From positions 1-64,000 of the forward strand of contig JANQMU010000054.1 in the NCBI GenBank assembly GCA_028279875.1: a stretch of 64,000 bases of DNA. Direction: 5' to 3'. The stretch is from Rhizobiaceae bacterium (lineage in GTDB: Bacteria; Pseudomonadota; Alphaproteobacteria; Rhizobiales; Rhizobiaceae). Positions 35,817-43,846 of the stretch are shown here, piece by piece. The notes below the pieces were generated by a model. It did no database searches and was not told the DNA's origin. It saw only the letters and a program-made list of their open reading frames with translations. The position numbers and the translations under genes are program-made. How positions within the stretch are numbered: position 1 is the first letter of the stretch; each line of letters begins with the position of its first letter.

Positions 35817-37793
35817 TTATGGTTTCAGCGGTTCCAGCGCTGCCGCCGATTTGGCCAGGCGGACCAGATTGACGAATTCGGCGCGGTAGCCGAACCGGTC
35901 CTCGCCCTTGGCGGACTGCGCCAGCGCGATGACATCGTCATAGGTATACGGACCCGTATGGCGGCCGCCGCGCAGGATCTGTCCGAAGGCCGCGACGGCG
36001 GCAGCAAACCGTGCGTCCTGCGGCGCGGCGTCGACCTGCGGGAACCCGGCGGCCTTGGTCACCGGGACGGTGATCAGCCGGCTGGTCTCGCTGCCCGGCA
36101 GCTTGTAGCGGATTTTCAGGAAGGCATATTCATCGAGATCGCCATCCGCCGCCGCAACCTCCGGCTTTTCGTAGCGCAGTGCGTCGATCTTCTGTCCCGG
36201 CGATCCGGCCGGCGCGAATTCATAGAGCGTGGTGACCGAATGCCCGGCGCCGATGTCACCGGCATCGACTTTGTCATTGTTGAAGTCCTCGCGGTTCAAC
36301 AGCCGTGTCTCATAGCCGATGAGCCGGTATTCGCTGACGGTTGCCGGGTTGAACTCCAGTTGCAGCTTGACGTCCCGGGCGATGGTGAACAGGGTCGAGC
36401 CGGCTTCTTCGACCAGCACCTTGCGCGCCTCGTTCAGCGTGTCGATATAGGCGGCATTGCCGTTGCCGTTCTGGGCCAGCGCCTGCATCAGCGCATCATT
36501 GTAGTTGCCCTGACCGAAGCCCAGAACCGACAGGCCGATGCCGGCTTCGCGCTTGCGTTCGACGAAATCCGTCAGTTCCTTCGTATCGGTGATGCCGACA
36601 TTGAAATCACCGTCGGTCGCCAGCACCACGCGATTGACGCCGTTCTGCTCCATCTGCCGCTCGGCCAGTTGATAGGCCAGCCGGATGCCCTCGGCGCCGG
36701 CTGTCGAGCCGCCGGCATGGAGGGATTCGAGTGCCGTGAGAATCTTGCCTTTGTCGGCGACTTTCGTCGGTTCCAGCACGGTGCCGGCACCGCCGGCATA
36801 GGCGACGATGGCCACCGTATCCTCCGGCTTCAGGGATGACAGGAGCAAGCGGAACGCGTTGCGCAGCAGCGGCAGCTTGTCCGGCGCGTCCATCGAGCCG
36901 GAGGTGTCGATCAGAAACACCAGATTGGTCGGCGGCGTATCGGAGCGCGGCAGGTCGTATCCCTTGATGCCGATGCCAAGCAGCCTGGTGTTCTGGTTCC
37001 ACGGGGTCGGCATGACCGTCACCTGCGCGTTGAAAGGCTGTGTGCGATCCACCGGCACCGGATAATCATAGTCGAAATAGTTGATCAGTTCTTCGACGCG
37101 TACCGCGTCCTTTTGCGGCAGAACACCGCGATTGAGGGCGCTGCGCATGAAGGCATAGGACGCCGTATCGACATCGACCGAGAAGGTCGACACCGGCGCC
37201 TCGGCCACCCGCTTAACCGGATTGGGCGTGAACTCGGCGAATTGATCGCGTCCCTGATCCGTGAAGCCCGGGCGGGGCTGGGCATCGGCGATGGAGGGCG
37301 CTGCGGCCATGCCGGTCAGGGCCTGGCGTCGAAGTCGCTGGTCCATCTCCATTGCCCGGCCGGCGGACGGGGCCGCGCTTTGAAGCGCTATGGCCGGCTT
37401 TTGTGCAACCGCTTCGTCCCGGTGTTCAGCCGGCATGGAGATGTTGGCGATTTCGGTTCCGGCGATCTCCTGATCATCCGACGGGAGCAGGTCGGGCTGT
37501 ATGTGATCGATGCTGACGATCACGAGCGCCAAAACGGCAAGGCTGGCGCCGGCGGCAAGCATTCGGGTTCTGCTGAAGTGGGTCATCAATCGTCTCCAGT
37601 TGAAAGCGTGCAGCACCGTGCTGCCTCGCTTTCTCGGACGATCGCCGCCGGCCAATCCTTGGGCCGTTCGCATATTTTCGCTTTCGAAACGCGCCATGGC
37701 CGCCCCGATGGCCGCCTCACGCGCCTTTTTCCTTGGCCGAATTGGCTGCTGTCGGCCAAAGGCCCGTTTCATCCTGTGCAGTTCGCTGCTCAT
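35817..37793 (-). CDS. von Willebrand factor type A membrane protein (YfbK-like), coupled to the ECF sigma factor
   Basis: Protein of 658 aa. A basic cytoplasmic N terminus of about 75 residues leads into one membrane helix near residues 77-95 (TRMLAAGASLAVLALVIVS). An extracytoplasmic linker follows, then the YfbK-type domain (STFSVDVDTASYAFMRSALNRG, RVEELINYFDYDYP), a vWA domain with an intact MIDAS DTSGS at residues 296-300, and a DUF3520-type C terminus (EFAPAGSPGQKIDALRY). ATG 37793 overlaps the stop of the upstream sigma factor gene (ATGA), so the two are coupled. By position, the N terminus could act as its anti-sigma factor; this is inferred. Confidence 0.9.
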   Translation of the reverse strand: MSSELHRMKRAFGRQQPIRPRKKAREAAIGAAMARFESENMRTAQGLAGGDRPRKRGSTVLHAFNWRRLMTHFSRTRMLAAGASLAVLALVIVSIDHIQPDLLPSDDQEIAGTEIANISMPAEHRDEAVAQKPAIALQSAAPSAGRAMEMDQRLRRQALTGMAAAPSIADAQPRPGFTDQGRDQFAEFTPNPVKRVAEAPVSTFSVDVDTASYAFMRSALNRGVLPQKDAVRVEELINYFDYDYPVPVDRTQPFNAQVTVMPTPWNQNTRLLGIGIKGYDLPRSDTPPTNLVFLIDTSGSMDAPDKLPLLRNAFRLLLSSLKPEDTVAIVAYAGGAGTVLEPTKVADKGKILTALESLHAGGSTAGAEGIRLAYQLAERQMEQNGVNRVVLATDGDFNVGITDTKELTDFVERKREAGIGLSVLGFGQGNYNDALMQALAQNGNGNAAYIDTLNEARKVLVEEAGSTLFTIARDVKLQLEFNPATVSEYRLIGYETRLLNREDFNNDKVDAGDIGAGHSVTTLYEFAPAGSPGQKIDALRYEKPEVAAADGDLDEYAFLKIRYKLPGSETSRLITVPVTKAAGFPQVDAAPQDARFAAAVAAFGQILRGGRHTGPYTYDDVIALAQSAKGEDRFGYRAEFVNLVRLAKSAAALEPLKP

Positions 37794-38329
37794 GCGTCCT
37801 GTTCCACTTGCGCTTTCAATTTCTTTCGCAATTCGTGCATGCGCCAGGAGACCGTGGATTCCCTGATGTCCAATATCTCCGCAGTCTCGGCATGGCTGAG
37901 GCCTTCGGCCAGAACCAGAATGGCTGTCTGGCGCAGATCGTCGCCGAGCCGTTCCAGCGTCTCATAGAGCCACGCGATCTCGCGTGCCGTCTCAGCTTCC
38001 TCATCCTGTCGCAGTTCCGAGATTTCGCCATAGGCGGCGTGAAGGCGGTCGGTACTGGCCTGTTTGCGGTGCAGGTCGCGGGCCGCATTGACGACGACGC
38101 GGTAAAGCCAGGTCGTAAACCGCGCGTCGCCGCGGAAGGACCGCAGGCGCGTGGCTAGCGAGGCGCAGATATCCTGTGTCAGATCCTCGGCATCCTGGCG
38201 CAGGCCGGTAAACCGGAACGCCACGCGGTAAATCCCGTCATAATGACGCTCAAGCAGGCTGCGAAACGCCACGGGATCACCGTCTGCGGCCCGCGTCGCC
38301 AGCTCGTTGTCGTCGGTATCCATGCGCAT
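37790..38329 (-). CDS. ECF RNA polymerase sigma factor
   Basis: Extracytoplasmic-function sigma factor of about 179 aa. Region 2: YDGIYRVAFRFTGLRQDAEDLTQDICASLATRL and FRGDARFTTWLYRVVVNAARDLHRK. Region 4: ILVLAEGLSHAETAEILDIRESTVSWRMHELRKKL, a clear helix-turn-helix. ATG 38329 is chosen; another ATG at 38323 and a longer frame up to 38422 are possible, but only the shorter forms match the family N terminus (DNELATRAADGDPVAF). Overlaps the vWA gene by 4 bp. Divergent from the LysR gene. Confidence 0.92.
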   Translation of the reverse strand: MRMDTDDNELATRAADGDPVAFRSLLERHYDGIYRVAFRFTGLRQDAEDLTQDICASLATRLRSFRGDARFTTWLYRVVVNAARDLHRKQASTDRLHAAYGEISELRQDEEAETAREIAWLYETLERLGDDLRQTAILVLAEGLSHAETAEILDIRESTVSWRMHELRKKLKAQVEQDA

Positions 38330-38443
38330 GTCACTCAATAGGACGTGCGACGATGGCCATTCCTTGGCTGCAACTGAAAAATATTTGGAGGCGGGCGGTC
38401 CCTGAATGCGTTTCGAATCCACCGAATTGGTGGCCCGTGCCGG

Positions 38444-38464
38444 TTGTGATGAGGTTCATCACAA
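38444..38464. promoter_or_regulatory. Perfect inverted repeat between the sigma factor and LysR genes
   Basis: TTGTGATGA (38444-38452) and TCATCACAA (38456-38464) form a perfect 9 bp inverted repeat around GGT. It has no T-run, lies 115 bp upstream of the sigma factor start and 79 bp upstream of LysR, and looks like an operator. Which protein binds it is unknown. Confidence 0.55.
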
Positions 38465-38542
38465 GGGCTGGAACGGACACGAATCCTTGACCTATACATA
38501 GCGCAGGCGAATAGATATGAAGATCGTATGCATTTTTATTAG

Positions 38543-39475
38543 GTGAGTTCGTTGAATCTACGCCAACTGGAAGCTTTTCGCGCGACGATCCGATGCGGTT
38601 CGATAACCGAAGCTGCCAACATGATGCACATCTCGCAGCCGAGCGTGAGTCGCCTGATCGCGGATCTCGAGCATTCGGTTGGCTTTCCCCTGTTCGTACG
38701 CGTTGGACGTGGGCTGGCGCCTACGGTCGAGGCACGAAATTTCTACCGGGGGGTCGAATCGATGTTTGTCGGGATCGATCGCCTAGAGGAATTGGCGAAA
38801 ACGATCCGGACCTCGCAGGGCGGGGAAATCTCAATCGGCACGATCCAGTCCATCGCCACTGTAGAACTGCCGATCACAATTGGAAAAATGTACCGCAAAT
38901 ATCCGGACATCCAGTTCAATATCCAATCGCGCAACACACCGTCCATTCTTGATGCAGTCCAGATGCGGCAAATCGATCTTGGAATCGTCGGGCGTGACGC
39001 CAAACATGATGGTGTCGATACCTTGTTTCAGACTTCGGCGCCGTATGTGTGCCTGCTGCCCGAGGAACACAACCTGGCAACCGGAAAGGGCGCTCTGGAT
39101 CTGGAACAACTGTCCGACCACGAAACGTTCGTGACTTTTGGCGGCAATTATCCCGACACAATGATGTCAATCGATTCCAATCTGTCGCAGAAACTGCAGA
39201 GGCGATCCCGCCTGTCAGCAGCCAATGTGCCGGTTGCGGGCGCCCTGGTGCGCGAGACCGGCGTGCTGGCGATTGCCGACCCGTTCTCTGCGGAGCAGGC
39301 TGTGCGCATGGGGGGCGTCGTTTTCCGGCCTCTGGTTCAGAAGCTGACCTACTTTGTGACGATCATCGCCGCGGGGCGTGAACAGCTGTCCCGGGAGGCA
39401 ATTGAGTTTGTCGGTATCTTCTCCGAGCAACTGGATGAACGCGTTTCCTACGTGAATTCACTCACCACAGCCTGA
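38543..39475 (+). CDS. LysR family transcriptional regulator
   Basis: LysR-type regulator of 310 aa. N-terminal helix-turn-helix NLRQLEAFRATIRCGSITEAANMMHISQPSVSRLIADLE, then the effector domain with GGEISIGTIQSIATVELP and IDLGIVGRDAK. GTG 38543 is used (TTAGGT upstream is weak; TTG 38552 is the next option). It adjoins the convergent TRAP large permease gene with a 6 bp gap and probably regulates the TRAP and hydroxy-acid genes. A motif CCTATACATAGCG at 38491-38503 resembles one in the promoter at 42497. Confidence 0.92.
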   Translation: MSSLNLRQLEAFRATIRCGSITEAANMMHISQPSVSRLIADLEHSVGFPLFVRVGRGLAPTVEARNFYRGVESMFVGIDRLEELAKTIRTSQGGEISIGTIQSIATVELPITIGKMYRKYPDIQFNIQSRNTPSILDAVQMRQIDLGIVGRDAKHDGVDTLFQTSAPYVCLLPEEHNLATGKGALDLEQLSDHETFVTFGGNYPDTMMSIDSNLSQKLQRRSRLSAANVPVAGALVRETGVLAIADPFSAEQAVRMGGVVFRPLVQKLTYFVTIIAAGREQLSREAIEFVGIFSEQLDERVSYVNSLTTA

Positions 39476-39481
39476 CACGGT

Positions 39482-40750
39482 CTAGTTCAAGACATTGGGC
39501 AGCCAGGTTGCCGCTTCGGGCAAAAAGATCATGATCACGCCAAAGAGGATTCCCAGGCCCACGAACAGGGGCACTTCGCGAAATGCCTTTTCGGGGCTCT
39601 CTCTGGCGACGCCCGCTGCCGTGTAAATGCCAACACAAACGGGTGGCGTAATCATCCCGATTCCCGCAAAGGCAACGAACACAATGTAGAGATGCAGGAT
39701 GTCCTGATTCAGCGAAAGCGCAAGCGCGGCGAAAATCGGGACGGTCAGATAGAACACGGGCACGATCTCGATAAAGGTACCCAAAATCAGACAGATGATC
39801 GCGACCGCCAGCCAGAACATCAATGGTGTTCCGCCCATTTCGGTGAAAAAGCTGATGATCTTTTGCGGTGTCTGGGAATAGGTCAACACCACACTCAGGA
39901 AAGTGGCCATCGCAATGATCGCAAAGATAACTGCCGTGATCCGGGCGGTTTCATGGAGTGCGGCCAAGATGCCGGCGATCGTGATCTCACGGTAGAACAC
40001 GGCACCGATGAAGATCGCCCAGACACCGGCAATTGCGGCTGATTCGGAAGGTGTGAGCAGCCCGGTATAAATGCCGCCCAGGATGATTACCGGCGTGAAA
40101 AGACCCGGAACAGCCGCCCAAAAAGCCGACAATCGTTCTTTTGCCGTCGCTTTATTCAGGTTGCGCAAATGGCGGCACTTCCAGGTCACCAGGGTTCCGA
40201 GCAGCACAATGAGAATGAACCCTGGCACAAAGCCTGCCGCAAATGTGCGCGATACCGGCACATCCGACAATGCGCTGAACAGGATTGCCGCGTTCGAGGG
40301 CGGGATCAATGCCTCGAGGAACGCTGCCGAGGCCGCAAGCACAATGACAAAGGGCTTGGGATATCCCTGGTCCACCATCTGCGGGATCATGATGGTACCC
40401 ACGGCGGTGATGGCCGCCAGGATCGATCCGCAGAACGCCGCAAAGAACCCCATGGCAAGGATCATCGCGATACCCAGCCCGCCCGGCCAGTGACCGACAA
40501 GCGTTGTGGCGAAGTGGACAAGGCGCGCTGCAGCGCCGCCTCTCAGCATCACCATGCCGGTGAAGATAAACAGCGGCACGGCAATCAACACATGTTTGGT
40601 CATCGACCCGAAGGAGACCTGGATCAGCGTCGACCACGGCAGGTTCATGCCCCAGATTGCGGTTGCAGCCGATCCGAGCCCAAAGACCATGAAGATCGGA
40701 ACCGACAGGACCAACAGCAGGAGCGAAAGGAGGGTCGCCGCTGATTTCAT
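39482..40750 (-). CDS. TRAP transporter large permease (DctM)
   Basis: Ion-coupled transport subunit of 422 aa with about 12-13 helices. Seen: VPLFIFTGMVMLRGGAAARLV, GGLGIAMILAMGFFAAFCGSILAAITAVGTIMIPQMVDQGYPKPF, AALIPPSN-type loop EALIPPSNAAILFSALSDV, GIYTGLLTPSESAAIAGVWA and MITPPVCVGIYTAAGVA. The AFCGS, PPSN and TPPVC loops are signatures of the family. ATG 40750 overlaps the end of the small permease gene (ATGA). Belongs with the binding protein and small permease upstream on the same strand. Confidence 0.95.
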   Translation of the reverse strand: MKSAATLLSLLLLVLSVPIFMVFGLGSAATAIWGMNLPWSTLIQVSFGSMTKHVLIAVPLFIFTGMVMLRGGAAARLVHFATTLVGHWPGGLGIAMILAMGFFAAFCGSILAAITAVGTIMIPQMVDQGYPKPFVIVLAASAAFLEALIPPSNAAILFSALSDVPVSRTFAAGFVPGFILIVLLGTLVTWKCRHLRNLNKATAKERLSAFWAAVPGLFTPVIILGGIYTGLLTPSESAAIAGVWAIFIGAVFYREITIAGILAALHETARITAVIFAIIAMATFLSVVLTYSQTPQKIISFFTEMGGTPLMFWLAVAIICLILGTFIEIVPVFYLTVPIFAALALSLNQDILHLYIVFVAFAGIGMITPPVCVGIYTAAGVARESPEKAFREVPLFVGLGILFGVIMIFLPEAATWLPNVLN

Positions 40751-41265
40751 GTCTCAGCCTCTTCGAAACGCGCGAAATCGCGCAGTGCCTCCAGCAGCAG
40801 TTCGAATGAAAACAGGATCAGGACTGCAAAACCCGCCGGGAATGCCAGATACATCCACCAGATCGGGATTTCGATTTCCAGTTCCATCAACTGGCCCAGG
40901 CGGCGAAAGAGCGACACGGCCTCATTGCCAGCCAGGAAGAAGATTATTGCGCCGGAAAGCATGGTGACATGGACAAGGATCTTGAGCGCCAGCGCCGATC
41001 TCCCTTTGAGAACATTCGGCAGCAGATCGACCTGAATATGCGATCCTGACCGCAACAGCGGACCCAGGAGCGGAAAGACCATCCACGGCACCAGGGCGGG
41101 AGGCAACTCGATGAACCAGTCATATCCTGTTCCGCTGACATATCGCGTGATCGCGCTGAGCGTCAGTGCCGACACCATCGCCGCGGCAATCGCCGACGAG
41201 GTTACGGCGATCAGCTTTTCCAGTGCGCCGTTGATCTGGCGCAAGACTTTCAAAAACGGATTCAT
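40747..41265 (-). CDS. TRAP transporter small permease (DctQ)
   Basis: Four-helix membrane subunit of 172 aa. Core: IAVTSSAIAAAMVSALTLSAITRYVSG, then WFIELPPALVPWMVFPLLGPLLRSGSHIQVDLLPNVL, and helices ILVHVTMLSGAIIFFLAGNEAV and YLAFPAGFAVLILFSFELLLEAL. The R-x-x-x-H/S-I-x-V-D segment after helix 2 is diagnostic of DctQ. ATG 41265 has GGAGG about 8 nt upstream. Lies 69 bp after the binding-protein gene. Confidence 0.93.
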   Translation of the reverse strand: MNPFLKVLRQINGALEKLIAVTSSAIAAAMVSALTLSAITRYVSGTGYDWFIELPPALVPWMVFPLLGPLLRSGSHIQVDLLPNVLKGRSALALKILVHVTMLSGAIIFFLAGNEAVSLFRRLGQLMELEIEIPIWWMYLAFPAGFAVLILFSFELLLEALRDFARFEEAET

Positions 41266-41334
41266 GCGATTGTCCTCCGCCTCAGCAACGTGGCCCGTGC
41301 GTCGCAAGAAACTTCGGGCCACGCCCGTCTTGGT

Positions 41335-42336
41335 TCAGTTTGTCGAGTAAGCCTGTGCGGCACTCAGAACATCTGCATCGATCTTGTCGGAAATGACAGG
41401 CTGCACTTTGTCCTTCATGAGCATGTCAAACTTGGCAGCCTCATCGCCGGTAAGCTCATTGACCACGCCGCCGCGCTCCTGGAACGCGACCAGTGTCTCT
41501 TCTCCGGTTTGCATGATCGTATCGGTGGAGATTGTTCCAATCTCCATGCCGACATCCAGCAGCAGTTGCTGCAGATCTTCAGGCAATGCGTTGAACCAGG
41601 TGGCGTTGGCCATGATGTAGGCATCGGCAAAATACTGATAGGGCTTTTGTCCATGGGTCAGAAACTCCCACCAGCTGAATGCGCGGATTGAACCCGGTGG
41701 GCTGTTGATCGTATCGATCATGCCGGTTTGCAGGCCAGAATACACCTCGCCTGTCGGCATTGATACGGTGTTGGCACCCAGGGCTTCCCACATCGGACGT
41801 TCGGCCCCGATCAGGGCACGGGCTTTCAGGCCGGACATCGAATCCACGCCACTGAGTTCCTGCGTCGAGAAGGTCATCACCGGACCCACGGGATTGTACA
41901 TCAGAAGAACCGAATCCGATTTGCCGGTAATGTCGTCCCAGACGGCCTTGCCTGCCGGATCTTCAGCAAAAAAACCGCGCTGCTCATCGTAGCTGTCAAA
42001 GAGACCCGTGAAGGACACAACATTGTAGTTCTTGTTGATCGGCGGGAAGGACACAACGCCCACGATGCCGCCCATCTCAACGGCGCCGGAGGTCACCGCG
42101 CCCAGTTGTTCGCGAATACCAAACAGTTGACCGGCAGGGAACACGTCAATCCTGAGGCGTCCTTCCGCGCGCCTGTTGACTTCATCGGCAAACTTTTGCG
42201 CATGGATGGCGCTATGGTGCTTGGGCCCCCAATGAACCGAAAGGCGAGCAACGATTTCCTCGGCGCTGGCCAAATGGGTTGAAAACAGAGAAGCCGCGAG
42301 CAGAGCGCCGGCGGTGATCATATTGAAAAGTTTCAT
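41335..42336 (-). CDS. TRAP transporter substrate-binding protein (DctP)
   Basis: Periplasmic binding protein of 333 aa. Sec signal MKLFNMITAGALLAASLFSTHLASA, then VARLSVHWGPKHHSAIHAQKFADEVNRRAEGRLRIDVFPAGQLFG, where the R..V.P.GQL pattern marks DctP. SGLKARALIGAERPMWEALGANTVSMPTGEVYSGLQTGMID is the ligand-contact region with the conserved arginine expected to clamp a carboxylate. GGGAGG precedes ATG 42336. First gene of a TRAP operon running leftwards, divergent from the hydroxy-acid oxidase. A small 2-hydroxy acid is a likely ligand, by context only. Confidence 0.95.
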   Translation of the reverse strand: MKLFNMITAGALLAASLFSTHLASAEEIVARLSVHWGPKHHSAIHAQKFADEVNRRAEGRLRIDVFPAGQLFGIREQLGAVTSGAVEMGGIVGVVSFPPINKNYNVVSFTGLFDSYDEQRGFFAEDPAGKAVWDDITGKSDSVLLMYNPVGPVMTFSTQELSGVDSMSGLKARALIGAERPMWEALGANTVSMPTGEVYSGLQTGMIDTINSPPGSIRAFSWWEFLTHGQKPYQYFADAYIMANATWFNALPEDLQQLLLDVGMEIGTISTDTIMQTGEETLVAFQERGGVVNELTGDEAAKFDMLMKDKVQPVISDKIDADVLSAAQAYSTN

Positions 42337-42635
42337 TTTTTCCTCCCAAACATCGTGTCCGCGTCCCGCTGTTCGAAGGAGCCGCGAACACCTGTGTCGA
42401 GCGGAGGACACAGGAATCCTTCGCGTCAGTGTAAAAAGGTACTGCGAGGTTTCGCCTCGCGACCAATAGAATTCCGGTCAGAACCTATGCGTTTACCCTA
42501 TGTATGCGGCTGTGAGTGCGCAAATGCATAGCCAAAGCGTATATGTGCCTGAAGCTTTTCGATTGGTTGAATTCGTCGCTCCCCGGATAACCTGGGCAAA
42601 TTCCGGGCTCATCTTGGTGCGACAGGATTTTCATC
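42337..42635. promoter_or_regulatory. Divergent promoter region of the TRAP and hydroxy-acid operons
   Basis: This 299 bp gap has no gene. It contains AT-rich sequence and the words CTATGC (42485-42490) and GCATAG (42525-42530 area) as an inverted pair, and CCTATGTATG (42497-42506), related to CCTATACATA at 38491 before the LysR gene. A LysR-type operator is plausible but unproven. Confidence 0.4.
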
Positions 42636-43826
42636 ATGCGATCTGCACATCGCATATATTCAACCGAAGACGCTCGCCGGCTGGCGAAAAAGCGCTTGCC
42701 GCGCACGGTGTTCGATTTCGTTGAAGGCGGCGCTGGCCGCGAGGTGGGCATGTCCCGCAATGTGGAGCAGTTCGACAGGATACTGCTTCAGCCGCGGGTT
42801 ATGGCAGATGTCGAAGAGCGCTCCCAGACCACGCGTCTTCTGGAATCGCGATACGGCGCGCCTTTCGGCGTGGCACCCATGGGCATGTGCAATCTGGTAT
42901 GTCCGCATGCCGATCGCATGATTGCCGAAACGGCCCGTGACGTGAACATACCCATGTGTTTGTCGTCCGCCGCGTCCAGCACCCTGGAACATGTCTACGA
43001 ATGGGCCGGCAAAAATGTCTGGTTCCAGCTTTATTTCGGCCAGTCCTCCGAGATTTCTCTGGCCACGGCGGAGCGCGCGCAGAACGTTGGCTATTCGACA
43101 CTTGTACTGACCGTGGATGTGCCTCAGGTGTCCCGCCGTGTGCGCGATCTCAGAAACGGCTTCACGATGCCGTTCAAGATGACGCCTGGTGCCTTTTTCG
43201 ACTTTGCCCGCCACCCCGGCTGGTCGATTTCGACGCTGGCGGCGGGCGTGCCATCACCGAAAAACCACATTGCCTCCGGACCGGGTGAGGGGTTTGTCCG
43301 CAATGCAAGCCGTGCTGGTGCCGATTGGGCATTTTTGGAACAACTGCGCGCGCGATGGCACGGCAAACTCATCGTCAAGGGAATCACATCACCGGCTGAC
43401 GCCGTTCGGGCGCAGCAGGCGGGTGTGGATGCGATCTACGTATCGAATCACGGAGCACGGCAGTTGGACGGCGTGCCGCCCTCGCTGCGATTGCTGGCAA
43501 TCATTCGGCAGGCCGTCGGGCCGGCAGTTCCACTGCTTTTCGACAGCGGTATTCGCAACGGCGAGGATATCGTGAAGGCCCTGATCCTTGGCGCCGATTT
43601 TGTCATGCTCGGACGCCCGGTCATGTATGCGCTCGGAGCCGGTGGAAAACAGGGGTTGAATGACCTGCTGCGATGTCTTGTCGAGGACGTGGATACAACG
43701 ATGGCGCAACTCGGAGCCACGAGCGTTTCCGACCTTGGTCTTCACAATCTCTTTGTCGATCGGGAAGGGGCCGACGGTTCGGAAACCAACAGCGCTCGGG
43801 CGAAATTGCATATCGCCGGCCAATAG
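42636..43826 (+). CDS. FMN-dependent alpha-hydroxy-acid oxidase/dehydrogenase
   Basis: Flavoenzyme of 396 aa of the lactate/mandelate/glycolate oxidase family, which oxidises an L-2-hydroxy acid to a 2-oxo acid. N-terminal LPRTVFDFVEGGAGREV, GAPFGVAPMGMCNLVCPHAD, FMN-site VWFQLYF, VLTVDVPQVSRRVRD, LIVKGITSPADAVRA and the active-site VSNHGARQLDGVP with catalytic His272 and Arg275. The usual second glycine of SNHGGRQLD is alanine. DSGIRNGEDIVKALILGADFVMLGRP closes the phosphate site. It starts a rightward operon with the ThDP enzyme and TTR-like gene. Sequence is closer to mandelate or lactate dehydrogenases than to glycolate oxidase, but the substrate is undecided. Confidence 0.92.
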   Translation: MRSAHRIYSTEDARRLAKKRLPRTVFDFVEGGAGREVGMSRNVEQFDRILLQPRVMADVEERSQTTRLLESRYGAPFGVAPMGMCNLVCPHADRMIAETARDVNIPMCLSSAASSTLEHVYEWAGKNVWFQLYFGQSSEISLATAERAQNVGYSTLVLTVDVPQVSRRVRDLRNGFTMPFKMTPGAFFDFARHPGWSISTLAAGVPSPKNHIASGPGEGFVRNASRAGADWAFLEQLRARWHGKLIVKGITSPADAVRAQQAGVDAIYVSNHGARQLDGVPPSLRLLAIIRQAVGPAVPLLFDSGIRNGEDIVKALILGADFVMLGRPVMYALGAGGKQGLNDLLRCLVEDVDTTMAQLGATSVSDLGLHNLFVDREGADGSETNSARAKLHIAGQ

Positions 43827-43846
43827 CAACAGGAACAGTGAAGCCG

